Origin: Ramlibacter sp.
GTDB lineage: Bacteria; Pseudomonadota; Gammaproteobacteria; Burkholderiales; Burkholderiaceae_C
Direction of reading: 5' to 3'
Assembly (NCBI RefSeq): GCF_028291745.1
Contig: NZ_JAQGNQ010000010.1
Coordinates: forward strand, 1 to 64,000
DNA length: 64,000 bases
The position numbers were made by a program, and so were the translations under genes. Shown piece after piece: positions 50,055 to 57,447 of the stretch (the stretch's first letter is position 1; each line of letters opens with the position of its first letter). Under the pieces are notes generated by a model. That model searched no databases, was not told where the DNA came from, and saw only the letters and a program-made list of their open reading frames with translations.

Positions 50055-51944
50055 ATGCAAACCGCCCGCCGCACCTGGCTCACCCTGCTCGCCGGTGTCG
50101 CCACCGCGGCCAGCGTGGCAGCACAGCAGCAGCAGCCGGCAGACTCCCCGCCGGCCGCCGCCCTGGCCCCGCCTGCCGACGGCGCCGACACCCCCGGCCG
50201 CGAATGGCGACTGCCGCCGGTGCGCGTGGGCGGCTCGCTCTCCTATGACCTGCGCGCCTCCCACGGCGGCCACGAAGGCAGTTCGCTGTCGCACCTGCTC
50301 ACCGCCAGCCTGGCAGCGCGCACCTACATCTTCCAGCCGTGGTTCGCCACCGTCGGCGGCACGCTCAACCTGAGTAGCGACTGGACCCGGCGCAGCTTCG
50401 ACGAGGGCAGCACGGCCTCGCTCAGCGAGAGCATCAAGGCCCGCGAGCAGTTCATCACCGGCACCGGGCGGCTCGACGTCTTTGCCCAAAGCCGCTTCCC
50501 GTTCGAGGCGCATGTCGAGCACAGCGACAGCCGGATCGGCAGCGGGGTGGCCTCCAGCCTCGACTTCCGCACGCAGAACATCGGATTTTCCCAGCGGTAT
50601 CGCCCGCTCTCCGGCGGCTTCGACCTGACGGGCGCTTACGACCACCGCGAGCAGAGCGGCCTGGGTTTCAACGCGAAGCAGGACACCGTCAGCGGCGACT
50701 TCGGCACGCGCTGGCGCGCCAACGAGCTCAATCTCGGGGCCTCCTTCAGCCGCGCCCGCAGCATCGGCCTGGACGACGACAGCAGCTTCGCCAGCCTGGT
50801 CGCGCGCCACCAGTACGCGCCGGGCAACGCCCTGTCGGTGAACACCACCGCGAACTGGACGCGCACGCAGGAGAGCCTGGCCACGGCGCCGAGCGACCTG
50901 AAGGTGCTGCAGGTGTCCAGCGTCGGCCTGTGGCACGGCGAGGGCTCGCCGCTGACGCTGACCGGCAGCGGCCGCTACCTGTCGCTGCGCGAGGGCCTGG
51001 CCGGCACCGCGCTCGATTCCGCCGGCGCCACCCTGGGCGCCAACTACGAGCTCAATCCCAATCTGCGCCTGACCGGCAATGCCGCCGTCAGCACGACGCG
51101 CAGCGGCGGCAGCGATGCCCTCGGTTTCACCGGCTCGGTCGGCGCTGCGTACCAGGGTGACACGGTGCCGCTGGCGGGCGGGCGCTACGACTGGTTCGCG
51201 AACGGCTCGGCGGGCGCGGCGGTGAACGACGGCACGCGACTGGAGCGCGAGCGGCAGACCTCGCTGAACCTGCAGCTCGGACACAGCTTCGCGCGCAACT
51301 GGGCGCTCGGCGCGCAATCGACGCTGGGCCTGAACGCGGCGCAGACGCTGTCCTGGAACGACAACCAGAGCAACCTGCACGCCGACGGCGAGCTGGGACT
51401 CGGCTCGTCGCGCACGCTGCTGAACACGCTGGCCGGCACCTGGCAGACCGGCGGCAGCGACCGCAGTGCCTATGCCCGCGCGAGCTACAGCGACGCGACG
51501 GAGCTGGGACGGGACAACCGGTTCCAGTTGTTCAATTTCCAGCTTTCCGGAAATTTCGAACTGGACAACCGCCGCTCCCTCGGCGGCGACCTCACCTGGC
51601 AGCGCACGTCGCAGCAGATCGACAGCGTGTCCACGGGGGGCGACGTGACCCTCCCGGGCCGCAGCAGCTCGCGCGCCGCCAGCGGCGAGATCACGTACCG
51701 CCACCAGCGGCCTTTCGGCATCGCGCGGCTGCGCTTCATCTCGCGCCTGAAGCTGGCCCAGGACGTGCTGAAACAACCTGGAATCCTGCTGTCCCTTCCC
51801 GATCGTGAGACCAGGCTCTGGGAAAACCGGCTCGACTACAGCATCGGCCGGATCGAAACCCAGCTGGTGCTGCGGGTCGCCGAAGTGGATGGCAGGCGAC
51901 GGGAATCCCTGATGTTCCGCGTGCAGCGCAGCTTTGGCGACTGA
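50055..51944 (+). CDS. Predicted outer-membrane beta-barrel, candidate cytochrome conduit or secretion pore
   Basis: A 629-residue protein with a signal peptide (MQTARRTWLTLLAGVATAASVAAQ), a Pro/Ala linker, then about 550 residues of alternating polar/aromatic beta-strands: SLSYDLRASHGG, LTASLAARTYIFQPWFATVGGTLNLSSDW, GGFDLTGAYDHREQSGLGF, ITYRHQRPFGIARLRFISRLKLAQDV, FRVQRSFGD. No haem motif or CXXC is present. It resembles porin partners of porin-cytochrome conduits (MtrB or OmbB roles) in size and setting, but I see no direct family signature. It is followed immediately by trihaem cytochromes that could sit inside or against it. Confidence 0.7.
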   Translation: MQTARRTWLTLLAGVATAASVAAQQQQPADSPPAAALAPPADGADTPGREWRLPPVRVGGSLSYDLRASHGGHEGSSLSHLLTASLAARTYIFQPWFATVGGTLNLSSDWTRRSFDEGSTASLSESIKAREQFITGTGRLDVFAQSRFPFEAHVEHSDSRIGSGVASSLDFRTQNIGFSQRYRPLSGGFDLTGAYDHREQSGLGFNAKQDTVSGDFGTRWRANELNLGASFSRARSIGLDDDSSFASLVARHQYAPGNALSVNTTANWTRTQESLATAPSDLKVLQVSSVGLWHGEGSPLTLTGSGRYLSLREGLAGTALDSAGATLGANYELNPNLRLTGNAAVSTTRSGGSDALGFTGSVGAAYQGDTVPLAGGRYDWFANGSAGAAVNDGTRLERERQTSLNLQLGHSFARNWALGAQSTLGLNAAQTLSWNDNQSNLHADGELGLGSSRTLLNTLAGTWQTGGSDRSAYARASYSDATELGRDNRFQLFNFQLSGNFELDNRRSLGGDLTWQRTSQQIDSVSTGGDVTLPGRSSSRAASGEITYRHQRPFGIARLRFISRLKLAQDVLKQPGILLSLPDRETRLWENRLDYSIGRIETQLVLRVAEVDGRRRESLMFRVQRSFGD

Positions 51945-51974
51945 CCGCGGCGACGACAACCAAGTGAGGGTGAG

Positions 51975-52409
51975 ATGTCGAGATCGAGCAAGCGGATGCC
52001 CCCCGCCGCGCGCGTCGCCGCCGGCGTGGCGCTGTTCGGATGCGCGCTGTTTGCCGGCTTGCTGGCGCCGCAGGCGCACGCGGAATACGGCGACGTGGTC
52101 ATCAACAACTACTCCGACCAGGCGGGCATGCGGCCGGTGGTGTTCCCGCACTGGTTCCACCGCATCCGCTACCGCTGCAAGGTGTGCCACGCAGACCTGG
52201 GCTTCAAGTTCAAGGCCGGCGGCAACGAGATCAACATGGTCAAGGTGATCGACGGCCAGTTCTGCGGCGCCTGCCACAACGGCGAGGTCGCGTGGAACAT
52301 CGAGAACTGCAACATGTGCCACTCGGCCAAGCCCGGCACGCCGACCCAGGTGCACGAGAGCACGACCAACTCGCTGGTCGCGCCGGCCGCCACGGAGAAG
52401 AAGCCATGA
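51975..52409 (+). CDS. Trihaem c7-type periplasmic cytochrome
   Basis: A 144-residue exported cytochrome. The signal peptide ends QAHAE; the c7 domain has VVFPHWFHRIRYRCKVCH (haem 1 with upstream axial His residues), FCGACHNGEVAW (haem 2) and CNMCHSAKPG (haem 3). This is the c(7)-type trihaem domain pattern with small haem-packed core. It is a close paralogue of the gene at 55986-56360. Its stop overlaps the next start. Probable role: periplasmic electron carrier to the outer-membrane barrel. Confidence 0.88.
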   Translation: MSRSSKRMPPAARVAAGVALFGCALFAGLLAPQAHAEYGDVVINNYSDQAGMRPVVFPHWFHRIRYRCKVCHADLGFKFKAGGNEINMVKVIDGQFCGACHNGEVAWNIENCNMCHSAKPGTPTQVHESTTNSLVAPAATEKKP

Positions 52410-53554
52410 GCGCCCGCACCGCACTGGCGGCGCTCGCGGCCGCGGCCCTGGCCTCGTTCGCACTGGCGGCCGCGGCGCAGGATCTCGCGGCCGGCAAGGG
52501 CGTCTACGAAGGCGGTTGCGTCGCCTGCCACGGCACCGGCGTGCTGGGCGCGCCCAAGGTGGGCGATGCCGCTGCCTGGAAGCCGCGCGCGGCGCAGGGA
52601 CTCGCCACCCTGCTGGCCAGCGCCAGGGCCGGCAAGGGTGCGATGCCAGCCAGGGGGGCCATGCCGGGACTGACCGACGGGCAATTGCAGAATGCGATCG
52701 CCTACATGGTGTCGCAGTCCGCCGGCGTGCCGGCGGCGCCGGCCAGGCCGGCTGCGGCCCTCGCAGCCGCGAAAGCGCCTGCTTTGGCGGCTGCGCCCGC
52801 GGCCAAGGCTGCCGCCGCCGCGCCGGCCGCAGCGAGCACCGCGGGGGCGGCCAAGCCCATGGCTGCGGCTGCAGTGGCCCCCGTGCCTGCCGTGGTGGCG
52901 GCTCCTGCTGCCCCGGTGCTCACTGCTCCCAGGGCCCCTGCGGCGCCGCCAGCAGCTGCGGCGACGATGACGGCTGCCCTCCAGCCCGCCGGCGCCCAAG
53001 CCGGCGTCAACACCTTCAACCGTTTGCTGCGGCCACAACTGCGCAACCGGCCGCCGGCGGAGGACGGCATCCACGATCCCGGCAACGACGCGACGCTGGC
53101 GCTGCAGCCGCCGACCCTGGCCTTCAACGAGCTCACGCGCAGCAACGCCGGCAACCGCGTCGACTGGGTCAAGTCGCTGCACGACGGCAAGATCAATCCG
53201 CGCGCCGACCGGCTCGACCCCAAGGCGGTGCCGGCAGTGATGGACCTGAACATAGTGCGCGAGGTGAAGGGCTCCATGCCGGATGTGGTGTACCCGCACA
53301 AGCAGCACACGGAATGGCTGGACTGCTCCAACTGCCACCCGGCCATCTTCAAGCCGCAAAAGGGCGCGAACCAGATCAGCATGGCCAGCATCCTGCTCGG
53401 GCAGCAGTGCGGGGTATGCCACGGCAAGGTTGCCTTCCCGGTGTCGGAGTGCCGCCTGTGCCACTCCAGGCCCAAGGCGACCGCTACCGCGGCGGTCGTC
53501 AGCACCCCGCCGGCGGAGAGCGCGGCCGGCCAGACCCAGGCCGCTCCGCGGTGA
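52406..53554 (+). CDS. Fusion of a class I cytochrome c and a trihaem c7 domain through an Ala/Pro linker
   Basis: A 382-residue exported protein with four haems. Residues 25-105 form a c5-like domain (YEGGCVACHGTGVLGAPKVGDAAAWKPR) resembling the cytochrome at 43755. A linker of about 90 residues is almost only Ala, Pro and Val, long enough to span the periplasm or tether domains. A ~60-residue segment (HDPGNDATLALQPP, RVDWVKSLHDGKINPRAD) leads into the c7 domain with CSNCH, CGVCH and CRLCH. The part from HDPGND onward parallels the whole protein at 55360-55989. It looks like a gene fusion joining a soluble carrier to a c7 wire. Confidence 0.87.
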   Translation: MSARTALAALAAAALASFALAAAAQDLAAGKGVYEGGCVACHGTGVLGAPKVGDAAAWKPRAAQGLATLLASARAGKGAMPARGAMPGLTDGQLQNAIAYMVSQSAGVPAAPARPAAALAAAKAPALAAAPAAKAAAAAPAAASTAGAAKPMAAAAVAPVPAVVAAPAAPVLTAPRAPAAPPAAAATMTAALQPAGAQAGVNTFNRLLRPQLRNRPPAEDGIHDPGNDATLALQPPTLAFNELTRSNAGNRVDWVKSLHDGKINPRADRLDPKAVPAVMDLNIVREVKGSMPDVVYPHKQHTEWLDCSNCHPAIFKPQKGANQISMASILLGQQCGVCHGKVAFPVSECRLCHSRPKATATAAVVSTPPAESAAGQTQAAPR

Positions 53555-53579
53555 TGGCCACTCGCGACCGGAGGAGACC

Positions 53580-54491
53580 ATGAACATCAAGTCCTACCGC
53601 TGCCACGCTGCCGTGGCACTCGTCCTGCTGCAACTGGCTGGCGAGCCGCGCGCGCAGCCCGGCACCGCCGCCGCAGCGGTCGTGTCGCCGCAAGTCCTCG
53701 CGCAAAAGAGCGCGATGGTCGACAAGGTGCTGAACGAGTCGCCGGTGGCGGCGCGCGTCCTGAGCAGCGGCAACGAGCAGGCGCGATGGCACTTCGGCCA
53801 CGCCCGCGAACTGGCCGCGCACGCCGCGGCGTTGCGCACCGACGGCCTGCTGCGCGCCGCCGACGGCCTGCTGAACGAAGCGATCTGGGAGATCAGCCGC
53901 GCGCAGCAGCTGGTGCCCGACCCCGGCACGCAGCAGGCCGGCGAGCGCTCCCGCTACGCGCAACTGGAAGACAGCGTCGCCGCGCTCAAGCGCACCGCAC
54001 AGATCGCCCTGCCCCCGGCTGCCGCCACGCAGGGCGAAAGCCGCGACATGATGCTGGCCCGCGCCGACCTGCTGGCCGACCAGGCCGGCCAGCTGGCGCG
54101 CGCCGACCGCTACATCGAGGCCAACAAGCAGCTCGATGCGGCGCTGATGCTGCTGCTGCGGGACGCCTCGGCGCGGCTGGCGGGCCACACGATCGTGTAC
54201 GACGTGCGCTTCGCGGATCGCCACGAAGAGTTCGCGTTCGAGCTGGAGCGCCATCGCAGCTTCGAGCGGCTGGTGCCGCTGGCGCTGCTGGAGTTCAGGC
54301 CGGCGCCGGAAGCCCGGGCGCTGGCCGAGCGCAACGTGACGCAGGCGCGCGAACTGCGCGAGCGCGCCGAGGCGCAGTTCGCCCGCAACCCGCTCGCGGC
54401 CATCAAGGACATCAGCGACGGCACCGACGCCTTGCGGCGGGCGCTGCAGGCCGCCGGCCTGGTGGTGCCGCAGACGATGGAATCCCGATGA
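53580..54491 (+). CDS. Exported helical protein of unknown function, first of two paralogues
   Basis: A 303-residue protein with a signal peptide (MNIKSYRCHAAVALVLLQLAGEPRAQ) and an almost entirely helical mature part rich in Ala, Arg, Glu and Gln (LRAADGLLNEAIWEISRAQQLV, ADQAGQLARADRYIEANKQLDAALMLLLRD). No haem motif, no cysteine after the signal. It shares the endings EEFAFELERHR and AAIKDISDGTDALRRALQAAGLVVP with its neighbour (DEYAYEVDRND and SAIRTLEDSTRELVKAIRAAGVYIP). GGAGG precedes the ATG. The TPR-like helices suggest a scaffold or export adaptor; the function is unknown. Confidence 0.72.
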   Translation: MNIKSYRCHAAVALVLLQLAGEPRAQPGTAAAAVVSPQVLAQKSAMVDKVLNESPVAARVLSSGNEQARWHFGHARELAAHAAALRTDGLLRAADGLLNEAIWEISRAQQLVPDPGTQQAGERSRYAQLEDSVAALKRTAQIALPPAAATQGESRDMMLARADLLADQAGQLARADRYIEANKQLDAALMLLLRDASARLAGHTIVYDVRFADRHEEFAFELERHRSFERLVPLALLEFRPAPEARALAERNVTQARELRERAEAQFARNPLAAIKDISDGTDALRRALQAAGLVVPQTMESR

Positions 54492-55363
54492 GCACCTTCC
54501 TCTCCCCGCGCAACGTGCGCGGCGCCGCCATTTCGCTCGTCCTGTGCCTCGCCGCGGGCATGGCCTGCGCCCAGCCGCGGATGTCGATCGACCGGGAGCA
54601 GCTGGAACGCAAGCTGCAATCGACCGGCACGCTGATCGAGACCTCCTCGGGCGCCAGGCAGATCGAGGCCAGCGGCGTAGTCGAAGCGGCAGCCCGGCGC
54701 GCCGACGCGCGTGAACTGCACCAGCGCGCCCGTGTCGCGCTGACCGCCGGCGAGCTGGAGAAGGCGGCGAAACTCCTGGACGAATCCTCCCGCGCGATGT
54801 TCGACGGCGTGCGCCTGGCCGCCCCGTCGCAGGTGACCGAAGCCAAGCAGCGCGCCGACTACCAGGCGCGGCTGGACTCCACGCGCGCGCTGATCGAGGC
54901 GCAAAAGCGCATCTCCGCCGAGAAGGGCGGCACCCGCGCGGCCGAACCGTCGCGGCAGGCCGAGGCCCTGATCGGCGAGGCGGACAAGCTGGCGGCAGCC
55001 GGCCGGCTGACCGACGCACGCCACACCCTGGACCAGGCGTACCTCACGGTGAAGGCAGCGATCGGCAGCCAGCGCGAGGGGGATACGCTCGTGCGCTCGC
55101 TGAACTTCGCCACGCCGGCCGACGAATACGCCTACGAAGTCGACCGCAACGACACCCACCGCATGCTGGTGCAGATGCTGCTGAAGGACCGCCATGGCGA
55201 TGCGATGGTGGACCAGGCAGTGGCCGCCTCCGGCAAGCTGCGCACGCAGGCGGAGGGCGAAGCGTCCCGCAACGACCACCGGAGCGCGATCCGCACGCTG
55301 GAGGACTCCACGCGCGAACTGGTGAAGGCAATCCGCGCCGCCGGTGTCTACATCCCGGGATGA
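54488..55363 (+). CDS. Exported helical protein of unknown function, second paralogue
   Basis: A 291-residue protein with a signal peptide (to about GMACAQ) and a helical, coiled-coil-prone mature part (VVEAAARRADARELHQRARVALTAGELEKAAKLLDESS, LIGEADKLAAAGRLTDARHTLDQAYLTVKAAIG). The repeat units resemble TPR-like hairpins. It overlaps the preceding paralogue and the following c7 cytochrome by four bases each, so the pair is tightly tied to the cytochromes. It may hold or guide cytochromes in the periplasm; this is a guess from context. Confidence 0.72.
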   Translation: MSTFLSPRNVRGAAISLVLCLAAGMACAQPRMSIDREQLERKLQSTGTLIETSSGARQIEASGVVEAAARRADARELHQRARVALTAGELEKAAKLLDESSRAMFDGVRLAAPSQVTEAKQRADYQARLDSTRALIEAQKRISAEKGGTRAAEPSRQAEALIGEADKLAAAGRLTDARHTLDQAYLTVKAAIGSQREGDTLVRSLNFATPADEYAYEVDRNDTHRMLVQMLLKDRHGDAMVDQAVAASGKLRTQAEGEASRNDHRSAIRTLEDSTRELVKAIRAAGVYIPG

Positions 55364-55989
55364 CCATGGCCCGTGGCTGCCTGCCTGCAAGCACCCTGCG
55401 ACGCGCAGTTGCGCGCCAGCGCGCAGGCGTGCGGTGGCTGCTCGCGCTGTTGCTGGCAGCGATGGGCCTGGCGGCACTGGCACAGAACCGGGGCTGGGTG
55501 CGGATCGCGGCTGACGGTCTGCACGATCCGCGCAGTCCGGCGCTGGGCGTGCTGCAGGAACCGGGCGAGGCGCTGGCGGCGCTGCCGCACGACGCAGTCG
55601 GCAACCAGGTCCGCTGGGTCAAGGCACTGGACGAGGGCGCGATCCAGCCGCGCACCAACATCCTGCCGGAGACCCGGGTCAACCTGCGGCTGTCCGAGGT
55701 GCTGCTGAAGAACACCGGCGAGATGGCGATGGTGCGCTTCCCGCATCGCCAGCACACCGCCTGGCTCGATTGCAGCAACTGCCACGGCGCCGCGGGCCTG
55801 TTCGAGCAGCAGGCCGGCGCGACGAAGATCAACATGATGCTGATCCTGTCCGGGGAGAAATGCGGGCTGTGCCACGGGGCGGTCGCGTTCCCGCTGACCG
55901 AATGCAAGCGCTGCCACAGCGTGGAGCGCGGCAGCCCCGAGCACCAGGCCTTCGGCAACGCGCTGGTGCGCGAGGCGACGCCTCCGTGA
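55360..55989 (+). CDS. Trihaem c7-type cytochrome, membrane-anchored or secreted
   Basis: A 209-residue protein. An N-terminal hydrophobic stretch (VRWLLALLLAAMGLAALAQ) after about 25 basic residues is a signal peptide or anchor. It continues LHDPRSPALGVLQEPGEAL, RWVKALDEGAIQPRTN and a c7 domain FPHRQHTAWLDCSNCH, KCGLCHGAVAFPLTECKRCH. It aligns along its length with the C-terminal half of the protein at 52406-53554. Overlaps both neighbours by four bases. Confidence 0.85.
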   Translation: MTMARGCLPASTLRRAVARQRAGVRWLLALLLAAMGLAALAQNRGWVRIAADGLHDPRSPALGVLQEPGEALAALPHDAVGNQVRWVKALDEGAIQPRTNILPETRVNLRLSEVLLKNTGEMAMVRFPHRQHTAWLDCSNCHGAAGLFEQQAGATKINMMLILSGEKCGLCHGAVAFPLTECKRCHSVERGSPEHQAFGNALVREATPP

Positions 55990-56360
55990 ACCTCGTGCCC
56001 TGCGCACTCGTGCTGGCGCTCGGGCTGGGCGTCGCCATGCCGGCGGCGGCGGAGTACGCGGACGTGGTCCTGGACCGCGCGTCCACGAAGAACGGCATGC
56101 GGCCGGTGGTGTTTCCGCACTGGTTCCACCGCATCCGCTTTCGCTGCAAGGTGTGCCATTCGGAACTGGGCTTCAAGATGCGGGCAGGGTCCAATGCGAT
56201 CCAGATGAACGACATCATCGAAGGGCGCTTTTGCGGCATGTGCCACAACGGTCAGATCGCCTGGACACCGGACCGCTGCGACCTGTGCCACTCCGGCAAG
56301 CCGGGGGTCGCGCCGGGCATCTACGGCGCGTCGGAAACGAAGGGGCCGGGCAAATGGTGA
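55986..56360 (+). CDS. Trihaem c7-type periplasmic cytochrome, paralogue of 51975-52409
   Basis: A 124-residue exported cytochrome starting at GTG 55986 (overlap GTGA). The signal peptide ends MPAAAE. Haem sites CKVCH, CGMCH and CDLCH lie in the same sequence frame as the 51975 gene: GMRPVVFPHWFHRIRFRCKVCHSELGFKMRAGSNAIQMNDIIEGRFCGMCHNGQIAW. Near identity of spacing shows recent duplication of this carrier within the operon. Confidence 0.88.
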   Translation: MNLVPCALVLALGLGVAMPAAAEYADVVLDRASTKNGMRPVVFPHWFHRIRFRCKVCHSELGFKMRAGSNAIQMNDIIEGRFCGMCHNGQIAWTPDRCDLCHSGKPGVAPGIYGASETKGPGKW

Positions 56361-56394
56361 ACGTCGGCCTGCCCATGGCACCGGAGGGACGGCG

Positions 56395-57447
56395 ATGAGC
56401 GCGCCGCAACTGCTGCTTTGTGCCGTCGTGCTGCTGCTCGTCGGCTGCGCCAGCGAACCCATGGTGATGCAGCTGGATGCGCCGCAGAATGCCAGCGCCC
56501 GCCTGTTCCCGCCGCCGCAAACGCAGGAGGAGCCGCGCTACCGTTACCTCGGCCAGCTGCTGGGCGAGAGCAACTTCAAGCCCAAGGACGGCGGCGGCCG
56601 CAAGCTGCTGGCCTGGATCGCCGGCCTGGGCGAAGAGCGCGAGACGCCGGTGACGTTGCAGCGGCCGCAGTCGGGCGTGGTGGACGCTGCCGGCCGCGTG
56701 CTCGTCACTGATGTCAGCCGCAACGCGATCTACGTGTTCGACGAGGCGGCGGGCAAGCTCGATGTGTGGGAGCGGGCCTCGCGGCGCGAACGCTTCGCCG
56801 CGCCGATCGCGATCGCGCTGGGACGCGGCGGCGAGTTCCTGGTGAGCGACGCCGAACTCGGTCGCGTGTTCCGGCTCGCTGGCGACGGCACGCCGCTGGG
56901 CGAGTTCGGCGCCGGCGTGCTGCGGCGGCCCACCGGCATCGCCCGCGACGCGCAGCGCGGCCGCGTGTTCGTCGCCGACACGCACTCGCACGACATCAAG
57001 GTGTTCGACGACGACGGCAAGCTGCTGGCGACCTGGGGACACCGCGGCGAAGGCCCGGGCGAACTGAACTACCCGACGCACCTGGCCTTCGCGGACGGCA
57101 CGCTGCTGGTGACCGACGCGATGAACGCGCGCGTGCAGGGCTTCGACCGCGAAGGCAAGCCGGTGTTGCGCATCGGCCAGCGCGGGCTGTACGTGGGCAA
57201 CCTGGTGCGGCCCAAGGGCGTGGCCGCCGACGATGAAGGCAACGTCTATGTCGTCGAATCCATGCACGACAGCCTGCTGGTGTACGACCGCGAGGGCCGC
57301 TTCCTGATGGCGCTGGGCGGCACCGACGTGGAGGCGAGCAAGTTCTACCTGCCCGCCGGGGTCTGGGTCGATGCGCGCAATCGCGTGTTCGTCGCCGACA
57401 TGTTCAATGGCCGCGTCGCGGTGTTCCAGTTCCTGGGCGGCAAGTGA
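56395..57447 (+). CDS. NHL-repeat (beta-propeller) lipoprotein, paralogue of 46646-47818
   Basis: A 350-residue protein with lipobox VLLLVGC (Cys18). About six NHL repeats follow from residue 95: RPQSGVVDAAGRVLVTDVSRNAIYVFD, RPTGIARDAQRGRVFVADTHSHDIKVFDDDGK, YPTHLAFADGTLLVTDAMNARVQGFDREGK, RPKGVAADDEGNVYVVESMHDSLLVYDREG, LPAGVWVDARNRVFVADMFNGRVAVFQ. It directly precedes the 11-haem cytochrome, as the other NHL gene precedes the OmcE-like one, so each cytochrome may have a dedicated propeller partner. Confidence 0.87.
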   Translation: MSAPQLLLCAVVLLLVGCASEPMVMQLDAPQNASARLFPPPQTQEEPRYRYLGQLLGESNFKPKDGGGRKLLAWIAGLGEERETPVTLQRPQSGVVDAAGRVLVTDVSRNAIYVFDEAAGKLDVWERASRRERFAAPIAIALGRGGEFLVSDAELGRVFRLAGDGTPLGEFGAGVLRRPTGIARDAQRGRVFVADTHSHDIKVFDDDGKLLATWGHRGEGPGELNYPTHLAFADGTLLVTDAMNARVQGFDREGKPVLRIGQRGLYVGNLVRPKGVAADDEGNVYVVESMHDSLLVYDREGRFLMALGGTDVEASKFYLPAGVWVDARNRVFVADMFNGRVAVFQFLGGK

